Both the position numbers and the translations under genes were made by a program. From positions 1 to 64,000 of the forward strand of contig NZ_JANZKZ010000005.1 of the NCBI RefSeq assembly GCF_025770725.1: DNA of 64,000 nt. Reading direction: 5' to 3'. The first letter of the stretch is position 1, and each line of letters starts with the position of its first letter. Positions 8,601-17,104 of the stretch are shown one piece after another. The notes below the pieces were generated by a model that was given only the letters and a program-made list of their open reading frames with translations, was not told the DNA's origin and did no database searches. Source of the stretch: Sulfurospirillum oryzae (GTDB taxonomy: Bacteria > Campylobacterota > Campylobacteria > Campylobacterales > Sulfurospirillaceae).

Positions 8601-10088
8601 ATGCTCTTTTTTTTGAAAAAAATAATTTTTTTAGCCACAACCATGGTCTTGGTAAGCAGCTTTATGGGATGTGACCATAAAGAAAAAACCACAACTTCTA
8701 AGAAACCGTTTGAAAATCAGACGATTACACTAATTGTTCCTCAACTTCATGCTCGTTTGATTCGCGGTCCCATTCAAGATGAAGCACCTTTGTTTGAATC
8801 TGAAACAGGTGCAAAAGTGCGAGTATTGACCCCGAGTTGGGATGAGACCATTCGCAGAATCGATGAGTCAATTGCGCAGGGCAGTAAAGAGTTTGACATT
8901 TATGTGGTTATTTCTATGTGGAATGGTACACTTTTGGGTAATAATCTGATTGAGCCTATTCCTGAAGCCATTAAAAAACAGCTTGATTGGAATGATGTTT
9001 TGCCCATTTATCGCAATACAGTTCTTTCATGGAATGGCGTGACGTATGGATTTCCTTATGATGGTGACTGCATCAATCTTTATTACCGAAAAGACATTTT
9101 TGAAAACCACATGTATCAAGAGAAGTTTAAAGCTTTGCATGGCTATGACTTAGCCCCTCCAAAAACGTGGGATGAGTTTAATGACATAGCGGCTTTTTTT
9201 AACGGTTGGGATTGGGATGGAAGTGGTAAAAAAAGGTATGGATTTGCGGGACTTAGAGTCCAAGGCGATATTGCGATGCTTCAGTTCTTTGCCGCCGCCG
9301 CCGCTTATGCTAAACATCCCGATGATAAAGCCTATTATTTTGACCCAGATACTATGAAACCACGCATTAATAACCCAGGGTTTTTAAAAGCTTTAGAAGA
9401 ATATATCGCCTTGACGAAGTTTGGACCTCCTGGTATGGTCAATTTTGCAGGACACGATGTTCGTGACAATTTCGTCTCTGGCGAAGTTGCTATGGCACTT
9501 GATTGGGCGGATATGGGTGTGCATGCGGTTGATTCTCCTGTTTCTATTGTCAAAGACAAGGTAGGGTATGCACAAATCCCCGCCAGTACCAAAGTGTACA
9601 ATTCCCGCACACATCAGTGGGATGAGCGTTTCAATCAGGTGGCTTCCATTAGTGGGAATTGGATGTTTTTGGTCAATAAAAATTCAAAACATAAAGAACT
9701 TGCTTTTGCGTTTGCTTCTCACATGACATCGGCCCAAATGACTAAAAAGCTGACCGCAATGAGCGGTGTTGCTGTCAATCCTTCTCGTTACTCGCACTTT
9801 AAGAATCCCGAAAATTGGAATCAAAGCGGCTTTTCTACGGAAGATGCAAAAGCTTATTTGGAAACGATTGCGATTTCTCTTCAAAATACCAATGTGGAGC
9901 ATGATATTACGATTGCAGGGGCTGCTCATTATTATCAAGTTGCGGATAAGTATATTTATCAGGCGTTAATCGGCAACATGTCGCCCAAAGAAGCGCTAGA
10001 TACCATTGCCAAAGAGTGGGATGTAATCACGGATCGAATAGGTAGGGAGAAACAAATTATGTCGTATAAAGCGGCATTAAACCTATGA
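8601..10088 (+). CDS. Lipoprotein substrate-binding protein (SBP family 1, sugar type)
   Basis: About 495 aa. The start at 8601 gives a lipoprotein signal peptide with lipobox SSFMGC and has TTAGGAG upstream. The mature protein has the family 1 layout: ETGAKVRVLTPSWDETIRRID near the N-terminus, NGVTYGFPYDGDCINLYYRKDIF, and NWMFLVNKNSKHKELAFAFASHM. These proteins usually feed ABC sugar importers, but no transporter gene is here. Its stop overlaps the start of a GGDEF-EAL gene (ATGA), so it is more likely the periplasmic sensor partner of that enzyme. It mirrors the divergent SBP/diguanylate cyclase pair next door. Confidence 0.87.
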   Translation: MLFFLKKIIFLATTMVLVSSFMGCDHKEKTTTSKKPFENQTITLIVPQLHARLIRGPIQDEAPLFESETGAKVRVLTPSWDETIRRIDESIAQGSKEFDIYVVISMWNGTLLGNNLIEPIPEAIKKQLDWNDVLPIYRNTVLSWNGVTYGFPYDGDCINLYYRKDIFENHMYQEKFKALHGYDLAPPKTWDEFNDIAAFFNGWDWDGSGKKRYGFAGLRVQGDIAMLQFFAAAAAYAKHPDDKAYYFDPDTMKPRINNPGFLKALEEYIALTKFGPPGMVNFAGHDVRDNFVSGEVAMALDWADMGVHAVDSPVSIVKDKVGYAQIPASTKVYNSRTHQWDERFNQVASISGNWMFLVNKNSKHKELAFAFASHMTSAQMTKKLTAMSGVAVNPSRYSHFKNPENWNQSGFSTEDAKAYLETIAISLQNTNVEHDITIAGAAHYYQVADKYIYQALIGNMSPKEALDTIAKEWDVITDRIGREKQIMSYKAALNL

Positions 10089-12076
10089 TGCAACCATTAA
10101 GCATTCAACGATTAGCTTTGTATAGCTTTGCTGTATTGCTGATCGGTACGATTATGAGCGGGGCTATTTTAGTAGGTTTATTATTTAATTATGAGACCAT
10201 TAAAAACCATCAGCAGATTAGTAAAAATGCCTACGATGCCCTTTTCACACTCAAATACAACACAGAAAACCTTTTGGTTACAAACCAAATTCACAAAGAA
10301 GTCATTACGTGGGAAAGCTCTTTTGAGAAATTTACACAACGACTCAATGCTTTGCAAGAGATTGCTCTTTTTCATTCGAATGATATTGACGATTTGTTGC
10401 AAAGCATTCATGTTGCAAAGTTAAGTGTCAGTACCCAACTGCAAAGTCCCCTTTTTGATGAAAAAAATATTATGGAAAAATCGCTCTTACGTCGTTTAGG
10501 TGAAGGGCTGAATGCCAACGAAACCAGTCCTTATTATATTGCGGTACGCGATTTGATTAGTGCGATTGATTATCTGAAACAGTATGAAGATTTTTTACTG
10601 GATGAGCTCTGTGGCCTCGATATACAGATTCAAAATGAGAGTAATGTAAAACTTAAAAACACTAAAAACATGGTCGTTGCCATTCCTCTTTTAGCCTTTA
10701 TATTCACCCTGACAGTGGGAACCATTCTATGGTACACCATCGGTAAAATCGAGAAAAAGCTTGAAGATCAAAGGGAGAAGCTTGATTATACAGCGTATCA
10801 TGACTATCTTACAAAGCTTGCCAATCGCGCTCAGTTTATCACTATTTTAGAAAAAACGTTGGAAAAAGCGCAACAGCAAGACTTACGTGTAGGGCTTTTA
10901 TTTATTGATTTGGATCGTTTTAAGGAGATCAACGACTCTTATGGGCATAGTGTGGGAGATATGGTCTTATGTGAAATTGCCGAGCGACTCAATACCATTG
11001 CAGCTCATGATGCGCTTATTGCACGGCTTGGAGGCGATGAGTTTACGCTGATTGTGGAAGATAAAACAAACGAAGAGATAGAGCATTTGGTACAAAGCAT
11101 TGTTGCTACCATTCAAAAGCCCCTTTTAATTTATGCAACAGAGATGTATTTGACGTGTAGCATTGGCATTAGTCTTTTTCCTAAAGATGCCAAAGATGCT
11201 GAGTCACTTTTACGAAATGCTGATACCGCGATGTATATAGCCAAAAATAAAGGTAAAAATACATTTCAATTTTATAATCAGTCCATGACCGAAGCTTCCA
11301 TTGAGAGGCTTCAGATGGAGAGTCATTTGCGAAGAGCCATTGATAAAGAAGAGTTGGTTTTGTATTATCAGCCACAAGTGGACGTTAATAGCGGTAAAAT
11401 TACAGGTGCTGAGGCGTTGCTAAGGTGGAACGATAATATTTTAGGCAACGTCAGTCCTGCAAAGTTTATCCCTTTATCTGAAGAGACAGGGCTTATTTTA
11501 CCACTGGGCAATTGGGTTTTGAAAGAGGCATTTATACAGCAGTCAAAATGGCTACAAAGTGGAGTTGCTCCTGATATTTTAGCGATTAATATTGCGGCAA
11601 AACAGATTTACCACACAGATTTAGTTGCGATAATAACAGGTTTACTTGAGACGTATGCGATTGACCCAAATACCATTGAGCTTGAAATTACTGAGCGCAT
11701 TATCGTGGAAAATCCTGATTATACAACAAGGGTGCTCAACACGCTTCGTTCATTGGGTGTGCGTATTTCCATTGATGATTTTGGTACAGGTTACTCCTCT
11801 TTATCGTACTTGAAAACATTGCCACTTGATAAAATAAAGATTGATCAATCTTTTATTCGAGGCATACCTGCAAGCCATGAAGATAAACAGATTGTTAAAA
11901 CGATTATTAGCCTTTCTCAAGGGTTGGATAAAACTGTTATTGCAGAAGGTGTTGAAACAGAAGAACAAAAGAGCTTTTTGCAAGAGGCAGGATGCTTTGA
12001 AATGCAAGGGTATCTTTTTGCCAAAGCACTTCCTGCTGTGGAATTTGAGCAATTTATGCGTGAAGCACGTATCTAA
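10085..12076 (+). CDS. Membrane GGDEF-EAL protein (c-di-GMP synthesis and/or hydrolysis)
   Basis: 663 aa. Membrane helices at about 12-35 and 195-218 flank a periplasmic helical domain with no obvious ligand fold. A GGDEF domain follows (YHDYLTKLANRAQF, FIDLDRFKEINDSYGHSVGD, RLGGDEF), then EAL with EALLRWN, ELEITERI, IDDFGTGYSSLSYLK and KIDQSFI, and AEGVE. Both catalytic motifs look intact. No RxxD I-site stands at the usual spot before GGDEF (AHDA there instead). Translationally coupled to the upstream binding lipoprotein, which suggests ligand-controlled c-di-GMP turnover at the membrane. Confidence 0.92.
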   Translation: MMQPLSIQRLALYSFAVLLIGTIMSGAILVGLLFNYETIKNHQQISKNAYDALFTLKYNTENLLVTNQIHKEVITWESSFEKFTQRLNALQEIALFHSNDIDDLLQSIHVAKLSVSTQLQSPLFDEKNIMEKSLLRRLGEGLNANETSPYYIAVRDLISAIDYLKQYEDFLLDELCGLDIQIQNESNVKLKNTKNMVVAIPLLAFIFTLTVGTILWYTIGKIEKKLEDQREKLDYTAYHDYLTKLANRAQFITILEKTLEKAQQQDLRVGLLFIDLDRFKEINDSYGHSVGDMVLCEIAERLNTIAAHDALIARLGGDEFTLIVEDKTNEEIEHLVQSIVATIQKPLLIYATEMYLTCSIGISLFPKDAKDAESLLRNADTAMYIAKNKGKNTFQFYNQSMTEASIERLQMESHLRRAIDKEELVLYYQPQVDVNSGKITGAEALLRWNDNILGNVSPAKFIPLSEETGLILPLGNWVLKEAFIQQSKWLQSGVAPDILAINIAAKQIYHTDLVAIITGLLETYAIDPNTIELEITERIIVENPDYTTRVLNTLRSLGVRISIDDFGTGYSSLSYLKTLPLDKIKIDQSFIRGIPASHEDKQIVKTIISLSQGLDKTVIAEGVETEEQKSFLQEAGCFEMQGYLFAKALPAVEFEQFMREARI

Positions 12077-12131
12077 ATTTTACCAAAATCGTGCTAGAAT
12101 AGGACTCATAAAGAAAGATAAAGGAGTTACT

Positions 12132-12320
12132 ATGTTTGTAAAATTAAACGAGAGAGTTTACCTCAATGCAGATCGTATTACGCGCATCAAAATTGATGAG
12201 GTTCAAGATGGCATCCGTGTTCGTTTTTACGAAGGTCAAAATCAAGTGGCAAAAAGCCATAAATTTGACAGTGTTGAAAAAGCAAGTGCATGGGTTGAAA
12301 AAATAATGAATGCAAAATAA
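12132..12320 (+). CDS. Small conserved-looking protein of unknown function
   Basis: 62 aa. AAGGAG at 12121-12126 precedes ATG 12132, which fixes this short start over a longer open frame that overlaps the GGDEF-EAL gene. The sequence (MFVKLNERVYLNADRITRI, ending KASAWVEKIMNAK) is basic and looks like a small beta-rich fold with a C-terminal helix. No transmembrane segment or known motif. A TAGAAT at 12095-12100 may be its -10 element. Function unknown. Confidence 0.75.
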   Translation: MFVKLNERVYLNADRITRIKIDEVQDGIRVRFYEGQNQVAKSHKFDSVEKASAWVEKIMNAK

Positions 12321-12321
12321 A

Positions 12322-12353
12322 AGAGGTTTTATCCTCTCTTCCCTCTCTTTTTA
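12322..12353 (+). terminator. Short hairpin with T-rich tail
   Basis: AGAGG (12322-12326) pairs with CCTCT (12333-12337), followed by a pyrimidine-rich run ending CTCTTTTT. Probable terminator of the 62-aa gene; the stem is short. Confidence 0.45.
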
Positions 12354-12397
12354 AGGTCTAAGGCTTAGACTAACTTAATCACTTACTGGAGAAAATC

Positions 12398-12988
12398 ATG
12401 AAAATAGATTGTAGTGGCTTGGCATGTCCAGAGCCCGTTTTACAAACCAAAAAAGCGTTAGAAACATTGCCAAATGATTCTGTATTGGAAGTTGTTGTCA
12501 ATTCTATGGCATCCAAAGAGAATGTGATGCGTTTTGCTCAAAACGGTGGATTTGATGTAAGAGCACAAGATTTGGATGAGGGTAAAACGCTTATCACCAT
12601 TGTCAAGGGCTTTACATGTAAAACGGTTGTGGATGCTAAAGATGAGCCATTTTTAGACAAAACCTTGTTTCTGAAAAGCGATAAAGTAGGCGAGGGCGAA
12701 CTGGGCGCGAAACTTATTGTTGGCTTTTTAAAATCCACTTTGGAACTTCCAAAGCTACCTCACCGTATCGTGTGTGTCAATCAAGCCGTCCTCTTAACAA
12801 CCGCGGATGAAAGTGCGCCTATTATGGAAGTGCTTAAAGCCCTTGAAGCTAAAGGCGTTGAGATCTACTCATGCGGTGTTTGTTTGGAATTTTTTGGGGT
12901 AACAGACAAACTCAAAGTGGGCAAAATCGGTAATGCTTTTGGCACCATAGAGATGCTTTTTGGTGGAGAAGGCACTATTTCATTGTAA
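12398..12988 (+). CDS. yedF: YedF-type selenium metabolism sulfurtransferase-like protein
   Basis: 196 aa. The N-terminal TusA-like domain has CSGLACPEPVLQTKKAL with the active-type Cys10 in a CPxP motif; the C-terminal half is a DsrE-like domain with SCGVCLEFFGV. This two-domain form is the YedF protein found next to selD and thought to handle selenium in the cytoplasm. GGAG precedes ATG 12398. selD follows after 116 bases, supporting a shared role in making the selenium donor. The exact chemistry of YedF is not established. Confidence 0.88.
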   Translation: MKIDCSGLACPEPVLQTKKALETLPNDSVLEVVVNSMASKENVMRFAQNGGFDVRAQDLDEGKTLITIVKGFTCKTVVDAKDEPFLDKTLFLKSDKVGEGELGAKLIVGFLKSTLELPKLPHRIVCVNQAVLLTTADESAPIMEVLKALEAKGVEIYSCGVCLEFFGVTDKLKVGKIGNAFGTIEMLFGGEGTISL

Positions 12989-12990
12989 TA

Positions 12991-13070
12991 ACGCTTTCAA
13001 AGCAAAGCTTCTCAAGCTACGCTAACACTAGGTTTTCCTAAGCGGAAGGCTCATATTGCTTCTTGCGCAT
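12991..13070. repeat. Intergenic repeat copy upstream of selD
   Basis: Contains GCAAAGCTTCTCAAG, CTACGCTAACACTAGG and CTTCTTGCGC, in the same order as a related sequence at about 205-281. A shorter match (CTACGGTAACACTGGGG) occurs in the hairpin cluster at 43,404-43,482. Confidence 0.4.
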
Positions 13071-13104
13071 TGCATGGTCAAGAAGCTTGAAATTAAGGTA
13101 CTAA

Positions 13105-14136
13105 ATGAACAACGAAGCAAAATTGACCAAATACGTCAAAGCTGCTGGTTGCGCTGCCAAGCTGGGTCCGGGCGACCTCACAGAAGCTATAGGTGGGCTT
13201 TCTTGCACGCATGAGAACGTTTTGGTCGGCATGGATACGAGTGATGATGCCAGTGTTTATTATCTTGATGAAGAACGCGCCCTCGTCCAAACGGTAGACA
13301 TCATCACCCCTGTGGTTGATGACCCGTATGTGTATGGGCAAATCGCGGCGGCGAACTCTCTGAGCGATGTATTTGCCATGGGTGGTGAAGTCGCTACGGC
13401 GATGAACATCGTAGGTTTTGATGGGTGTCATCAACCTCGTTCAGTGCTTAAAGAGATACTCGCAGGTGGACAAAGTAAGGTTCAAGAGTGCGGTGGCATC
13501 ATCATCGGTGGGCACACCATCGAAGCACCTGAAATGACGTATGGCATGAGTGTGACAGGCTTTGTGCATCCACAGAAAATTTATCGTAACAATACGCCTC
13601 GCATTGGTGATGTGCTGATTTTGACCAAGCCTCTTGGCATGGGCATTTTGACCACGGCGATTAAAGCCGATATGCTAGAGAATTCCGTGGTTGAAAAGGT
13701 CGCTTCCATCTTAGCAACACTGAACCATAAAGCGTCTCAAATCATGAGAAAATACGATGTAAGTGCGTGTACAGATGTGACAGGTTTTGGACTTTTGGGC
13801 CATGCTTATGAGATGAGTTTTAACCGCGTTACCATTGCTTTTGAGATGAAAAACATTCCGATTTTAGAAGAAGCCAGGGCGCTTGCGGACATGGGTATTA
13901 TTCCCGCAGGGGCTTACAATAACAAAAGTTATTTAAGTGCTAAAGTGGAAGCAAAAGTGCCGCATAAGGATGAAATCATCTTGTACGATGCGCAAACTTC
14001 AGGGGGTCTTTTGATGGCAGTGTCTCAAAAAGATGCGCCAAAACTGCTTCAAAATCTCAAAGATGAAGGGCTAGGTTATAGTGCTATTATCGCAGAGATT
14101 TTACCTCTTGGAAACAAGCCACTGCTTTACATGTAA
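13105..14136 (+). CDS. selD: Selenide, water dikinase
   Basis: 343 aa, standard length. Makes selenophosphate from selenide and ATP for selenocysteine synthesis. The active-site region reads AAGCAAKLGPGDL: the catalytic cysteine and lysine are present, while the second cysteine of the E. coli GCGCK motif is alanine. Downstream are the family segments GMDTSDDASVYY (ATP/Mg binding), GQIAAANSLSDVFAMGG, GGHTIEAPEMTYG and DVTGFGLLGHAYEM. The frame ends in TAC ATG TAA, formed by the CTTTACATGTAA palindrome. With yedF upstream and a tRNA-Sec at 37.4 kb, the window covers part of a selenocysteine pathway. Confidence 0.96.
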   Translation: MNNEAKLTKYVKAAGCAAKLGPGDLTEAIGGLSCTHENVLVGMDTSDDASVYYLDEERALVQTVDIITPVVDDPYVYGQIAAANSLSDVFAMGGEVATAMNIVGFDGCHQPRSVLKEILAGGQSKVQECGGIIIGGHTIEAPEMTYGMSVTGFVHPQKIYRNNTPRIGDVLILTKPLGMGILTTAIKADMLENSVVEKVASILATLNHKASQIMRKYDVSACTDVTGFGLLGHAYEMSFNRVTIAFEMKNIPILEEARALADMGIIPAGAYNNKSYLSAKVEAKVPHKDEIILYDAQTSGGLLMAVSQKDAPKLLQNLKDEGLGYSAIIAEILPLGNKPLLYM

Positions 14137-14142
14137 GAAATT

Positions 14143-14166
14143 GAGATAACCCAAACGGGTTATCTC
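14143..14166. terminator. Bidirectional terminator between selD and the convergent small gene
   Basis: Perfect 10-bp stem GAGATAACCC/GGGTTATCTC with a 4-nt loop, seven bases after the selD stop and ten before the convergent gene end. Confidence 0.65.
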
Positions 14167-14175
14167 TGCTTTGGG

Positions 14176-14364
14176 TTACGCTTTCAGATCAAGATTTGAC
14201 CCGATGCCTTCCGATGCCAGCCCAGAAACTTGCGTTGATGCAGTATCTGTTGGTTGAGGCAGAGATTCCAACATTTTTGAAACCATCTGTTCTTGAACCT
14301 TCATTGCTTGCTTCATCGCATAGATTTCTGTGCTTGAAGGGATGCTACTATTTAGTGCGTCCAT
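14176..14364 (-). CDS. Small putative motility protein (YjfB-like)
   Basis: 62 aa. AAGGAG sits just upstream of ATG 14364. The protein has MDALNSSIPSSTEIYAMKQAMKVQEQMVSKMLESLP then a Ser/Thr-rich tail. This resembles the short YjfB-type 'putative motility protein' family: an N-terminal polar stretch, a central amphipathic helix with KxxLxxQ-like spacing, and a low-complexity end. Role unproven; no flagellar genes are adjacent. Confidence 0.65.
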   Translation of the reverse strand: MDALNSSIPSSTEIYAMKQAMKVQEQMVSKMLESLPQPTDTASTQVSGLASEGIGSNLDLKA

Positions 14365-14518
14365 GTACTACTCCTTATTAGAGCTAAACCTATATCGACC
14401 AATTTTAGTTTCTTGTGCAACTTAATCTATGGAACTTAAAATGCTTTGAGTGCATAAGGTCAGTTAATAAGTGATAAAATATCTTCAAGAAGCAGGGACT
14501 GCTTGTAAGGGAGACTTT

Positions 14519-14866
14519 ATGGAAGTAAAATATTATCTTTTATGTCCTCTTTGTAGTTATGAAACAGAACATATTACACTCGCTCGTACCTACCGCCACA
14601 TGAGCTTGCAAAAAAAATGGATGGTCTGTCTTGGATGCCATCATTTGCAAGAAAAACCTCACCCAAAACGATTTTTGCTCCAAGCACTAAAAGTGCTATG
14701 GTTACATGGAAAACAGTTTGTTTATAAAGGGCGTAAACATGATACTTCTCTTCTTCCAAAACTGTTACATAAACCTACATGTCAAAAATGCCATGGGTCT
14801 CACTTGCTAGAGTGGGATGGAAATTGCCCTAAATGTGGCAGTGCATTTTTAAAAAAAGTGGTGTAA
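14519..14866 (+). CDS. Small protein with two zinc-ribbon modules
   Basis: 115 aa from ATG 14519, chosen because AAGGGAG lies upstream. The N-terminal half has CPLC and a later CLGC; the C-terminal half has CQKC and CPKC, each spaced as a zinc ribbon. Between them is a basic, aromatic-rich stretch. No catalytic domain. Likely a cytoplasmic zinc-binding protein; nucleic acid or protein binding is possible but not shown. Confidence 0.7.
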   Translation: MEVKYYLLCPLCSYETEHITLARTYRHMSLQKKWMVCLGCHHLQEKPHPKRFLLQALKVLWLHGKQFVYKGRKHDTSLLPKLLHKPTCQKCHGSHLLEWDGNCPKCGSAFLKKVV

Positions 14867-14880
14867 AAAAAGGTTGTTTT

Positions 14881-15888
14881 TTAGCGCTGTAACAGCCATC
14901 CTATAACCCAAGCACCGTCTTTTGAAAAATAGATTTTTTGAGTAAAAAAATGAAGTTTAGTGATGGTGTCTCTTGCCAACGTTGCACCTGCAATAAGGTC
15001 TTTAGCACCATAATAATGCAGTAAAAAACATGGGGCTAAGGTCTCATCTGTACACGCTGCTTGTTCGTGCGAGAATGTTGTGATAATGCGCTCAAAATCT
15101 TCTTTCTCTAAACTGACAAAAGCTTCTAACTTCCCACCCGTTTTCAAATAAGCCGTTGCCCAAAAAATGCCACCGCTCGCATAAAGCGTCTCTTTGGTCG
15201 CAGCATTGGGAAAAGAGGTTAGCTCATTTTTAATGACATTAGCACATTTTTCTCCAAAAGAGATGTTGGCATCAAGTCTATCGGCTTGTTGTGTTGTTGA
15301 GACTGTACCTAAGGGAATTTCAAAAAAATCTATGGTATTTTTTTCATTGATCCATGCAACCTTGGTGTTGCCTCCGCCGATGTCTATCATCGAAGAGCTG
15401 TTCCATTGTGCTTTGGGAACAGAGCCATAAAATGCGTACATACTCTCTTCTCGCTCATCAATGAAAAAGAGTTTGGAGTTTGTTTTATGGGCGATACCCT
15501 TTTCTAATTCGGCTTTGTTGTGAATTTTATTTAAAGCACTACTGGCGATGATAAATATCTCGTTTTCGGATATGTTTTGATCTTTCACTAGGAGTGTTTT
15601 GAGGTGTGCAACGTCTTCACTCACAAGGTTGATCATCTCTTGACTTATAAAAAAGTTACTATTGATGCCACTTTGTGGAGCTGTATTAAAGCTATTGCGA
15701 TAGTGAATCGTTGCAAGGTTGTGGTCTATTTCGACCACATAACCTTTGACGCCTTTGCCCCCAATCTCAATCGCTCCGTACCGCTCGACACCAAAAAGTG
15801 TTGTGTAGCAAACGAGAATAAAGAGAAAAAGAAGTGAGCGAAAAGCACTCTTTGAGCTGTTTTTAAAGAACAAGGCAATACCCTGCAA
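14881..15888 (-). CDS. Ppx/GppA-like phosphatase with an N-terminal export signal
   Basis: Up to 335 aa. The ASKHA-type fold is visible: IEIGGKGVKGYVVEI near the N-terminus, the second phosphate loop SSMIDIGGGNTKVAW, IPLGTVSTTQ, and ASGGIFWATA. This matches exopolyphosphatase/guanosine pentaphosphatase relatives. Unlike the cytoplasmic family, it begins with a basic region and a hydrophobic stretch (LLFLFILVCYTTLFG) typical of a signal peptide, so it may act in the periplasm. Start is uncertain: no ATG is available, TTG 15888 opens the frame, and TTG 15873 has a better AGGG ahead. It overlaps the end of the upstream DUF4337 gene, so translation is probably coupled. Confidence 0.78.
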   Translation of the reverse strand: MQGIALFFKNSSKSAFRSLLFLFILVCYTTLFGVERYGAIEIGGKGVKGYVVEIDHNLATIHYRNSFNTAPQSGINSNFFISQEMINLVSEDVAHLKTLLVKDQNISENEIFIIASSALNKIHNKAELEKGIAHKTNSKLFFIDEREESMYAFYGSVPKAQWNSSSMIDIGGGNTKVAWINEKNTIDFFEIPLGTVSTTQQADRLDANISFGEKCANVIKNELTSFPNAATKETLYASGGIFWATAYLKTGGKLEAFVSLEKEDFERIITTFSHEQAACTDETLAPCFLLHYYGAKDLIAGATLARDTITKLHFFTQKIYFSKDGAWVIGWLLQR

Positions 15889-16441
15889 TCATGGCACCAA
15901 TGCTGCTGAGGACTAAAGAGCCTAACCAAAACTTTTTATTGCGTGTTAACGCTGAAATCGATGCCAATGCGATGGAAATTTGTAAAAAGGTAATCGCAAA
16001 ACTGAGGATATGGTGGATGTGATAGTAGTGATCACTCTGCTCATTACGCAATTCTTTCAGCCCTTCTATACGCTGTGCTTCTGCTTTGATCTCTTCTTGT
16101 TCTTTTTTATAAACCGCTACTTTTTTCATAAAATCTTCGGCTTTTTCAGGGAAGAGTTCAGCATTAACCGCATAAATATGCGATTTGACACTTTTAGCTT
16201 GGTAGTAATTCCACTGGTCAGATGCTTGACTTTGGTAGAGTACCGCTTCGTTTTTGGTTAGAATCGTTTTAGAGGTAATTTGTGATTCATACAAACCAAC
16301 GAGGGCTGTTATAATCGCTATGATAGCCGTACTGAGTGAAATATACGAAAGCCAACCTTCCGCTTCCTCTTCTTTATGTTTAACCTCTTCGAGTGCTTCT
16401 TCGACTTGTTTTAAGTGCTCTTCAATAGCATTGCTTTCCAT
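15863..16441 (-). CDS. DUF4337-like membrane protein
   Basis: 192 aa. An acidic coiled segment (EEHLKQVEEALEEVKHKEEEAEGWL), a membrane helix (ISLSTAIIAIITALVGLYES), a middle soluble part with DQWNYYQAKSVK and long charged helices, then two C-terminal helices. The DQWxYYQAKSxK motif and layout match DUF4337. AAAGGAGT precedes ATG 16441. Function of the family is unknown; here it is coupled to the exported Ppx/GppA-like gene. Confidence 0.82.
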   Translation of the reverse strand: MESNAIEEHLKQVEEALEEVKHKEEEAEGWLSYISLSTAIIAIITALVGLYESQITSKTILTKNEAVLYQSQASDQWNYYQAKSVKSHIYAVNAELFPEKAEDFMKKVAVYKKEQEEIKAEAQRIEGLKELRNEQSDHYYHIHHILSFAITFLQISIALASISALTRNKKFWLGSLVLSSIGAMIAGYCLVL

Positions 16442-16504
16442 GGGTACTCCTTTTTTTAATCATCTAAAATCGCGCGTATTTTAGCAAAAAAAAGAGTAAT
16501 GCTG

Positions 16505-17095
16505 TTATATTTTTGGGTCAATTTTAGGTTTGAATGTTTTTTCAGTGATCGTATGAAAATAATAATAGAAGCTTCCTACCACAATACCTACAAATGGAAG
16601 TGCGAAGTACCAATGCTCTTTTCCCCATTTCACCACACTTAAAATCTCATTTCCAAAATACCATACAGGCAAAATAACAACACTGCTCCAGCACCATGCA
16701 GCAAAGAGGTTAATCAGCGCGTATTTTTTAGCATCGTAACCTGTGAGTCCAATGGCAATGGGTATGATGGTGCGAAGGCCGTACATGTAACGCTGTAAAA
16801 AGATAATGGGCCAACCATGCTTTTTGAGCAAAAGATGGGCTAAGGCAAATTTTCGTCGTTGCTGTTTTAAAGTGCGATGCACATAGTTTTTGTTAAATCT
16901 ACCGATGTAAAAATAGAGCTGATCGCCCGCAAAACCGCCGAGCCCTGCTACAAAAATAGCCGTAAAGAGCTGCATGTCGCCGGTATGTGCAAACAGTCCC
17001 GCCATGACAAGACCGCTTTCTCCTTCTAAAATACTCCATAAAAAGAGTATGGCATAACCATACTCCCTCATCCAGGTTATAAAAAGTTCTTCCAT
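16505..17095 (-). CDS. DedA family membrane protein
   Basis: 196 aa, multi-pass. DedA/SNARE-associated family hallmarks are the acidic start LEGESGLVMAGLFAHTG, GGFAGDQLYFYIGRF, and FLQRYMYGLRTIIPIAIGLTG with the conserved arginine-glycine stretch. Members are thought to move lipid carriers such as undecaprenyl phosphate across the inner membrane or support proton homeostasis. Nine bases separate it from the YccF gene upstream, so they are likely co-transcribed. Confidence 0.9.
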   Translation of the reverse strand: MEELFITWMREYGYAILFLWSILEGESGLVMAGLFAHTGDMQLFTAIFVAGLGGFAGDQLYFYIGRFNKNYVHRTLKQQRRKFALAHLLLKKHGWPIIFLQRYMYGLRTIIPIAIGLTGYDAKKYALINLFAAWCWSSVVILPVWYFGNEILSVVKWGKEHWYFALPFVGIVVGSFYYYFHTITEKTFKPKIDPKI

Positions 17096-17104
17096 CGGTT
17101 TAAC

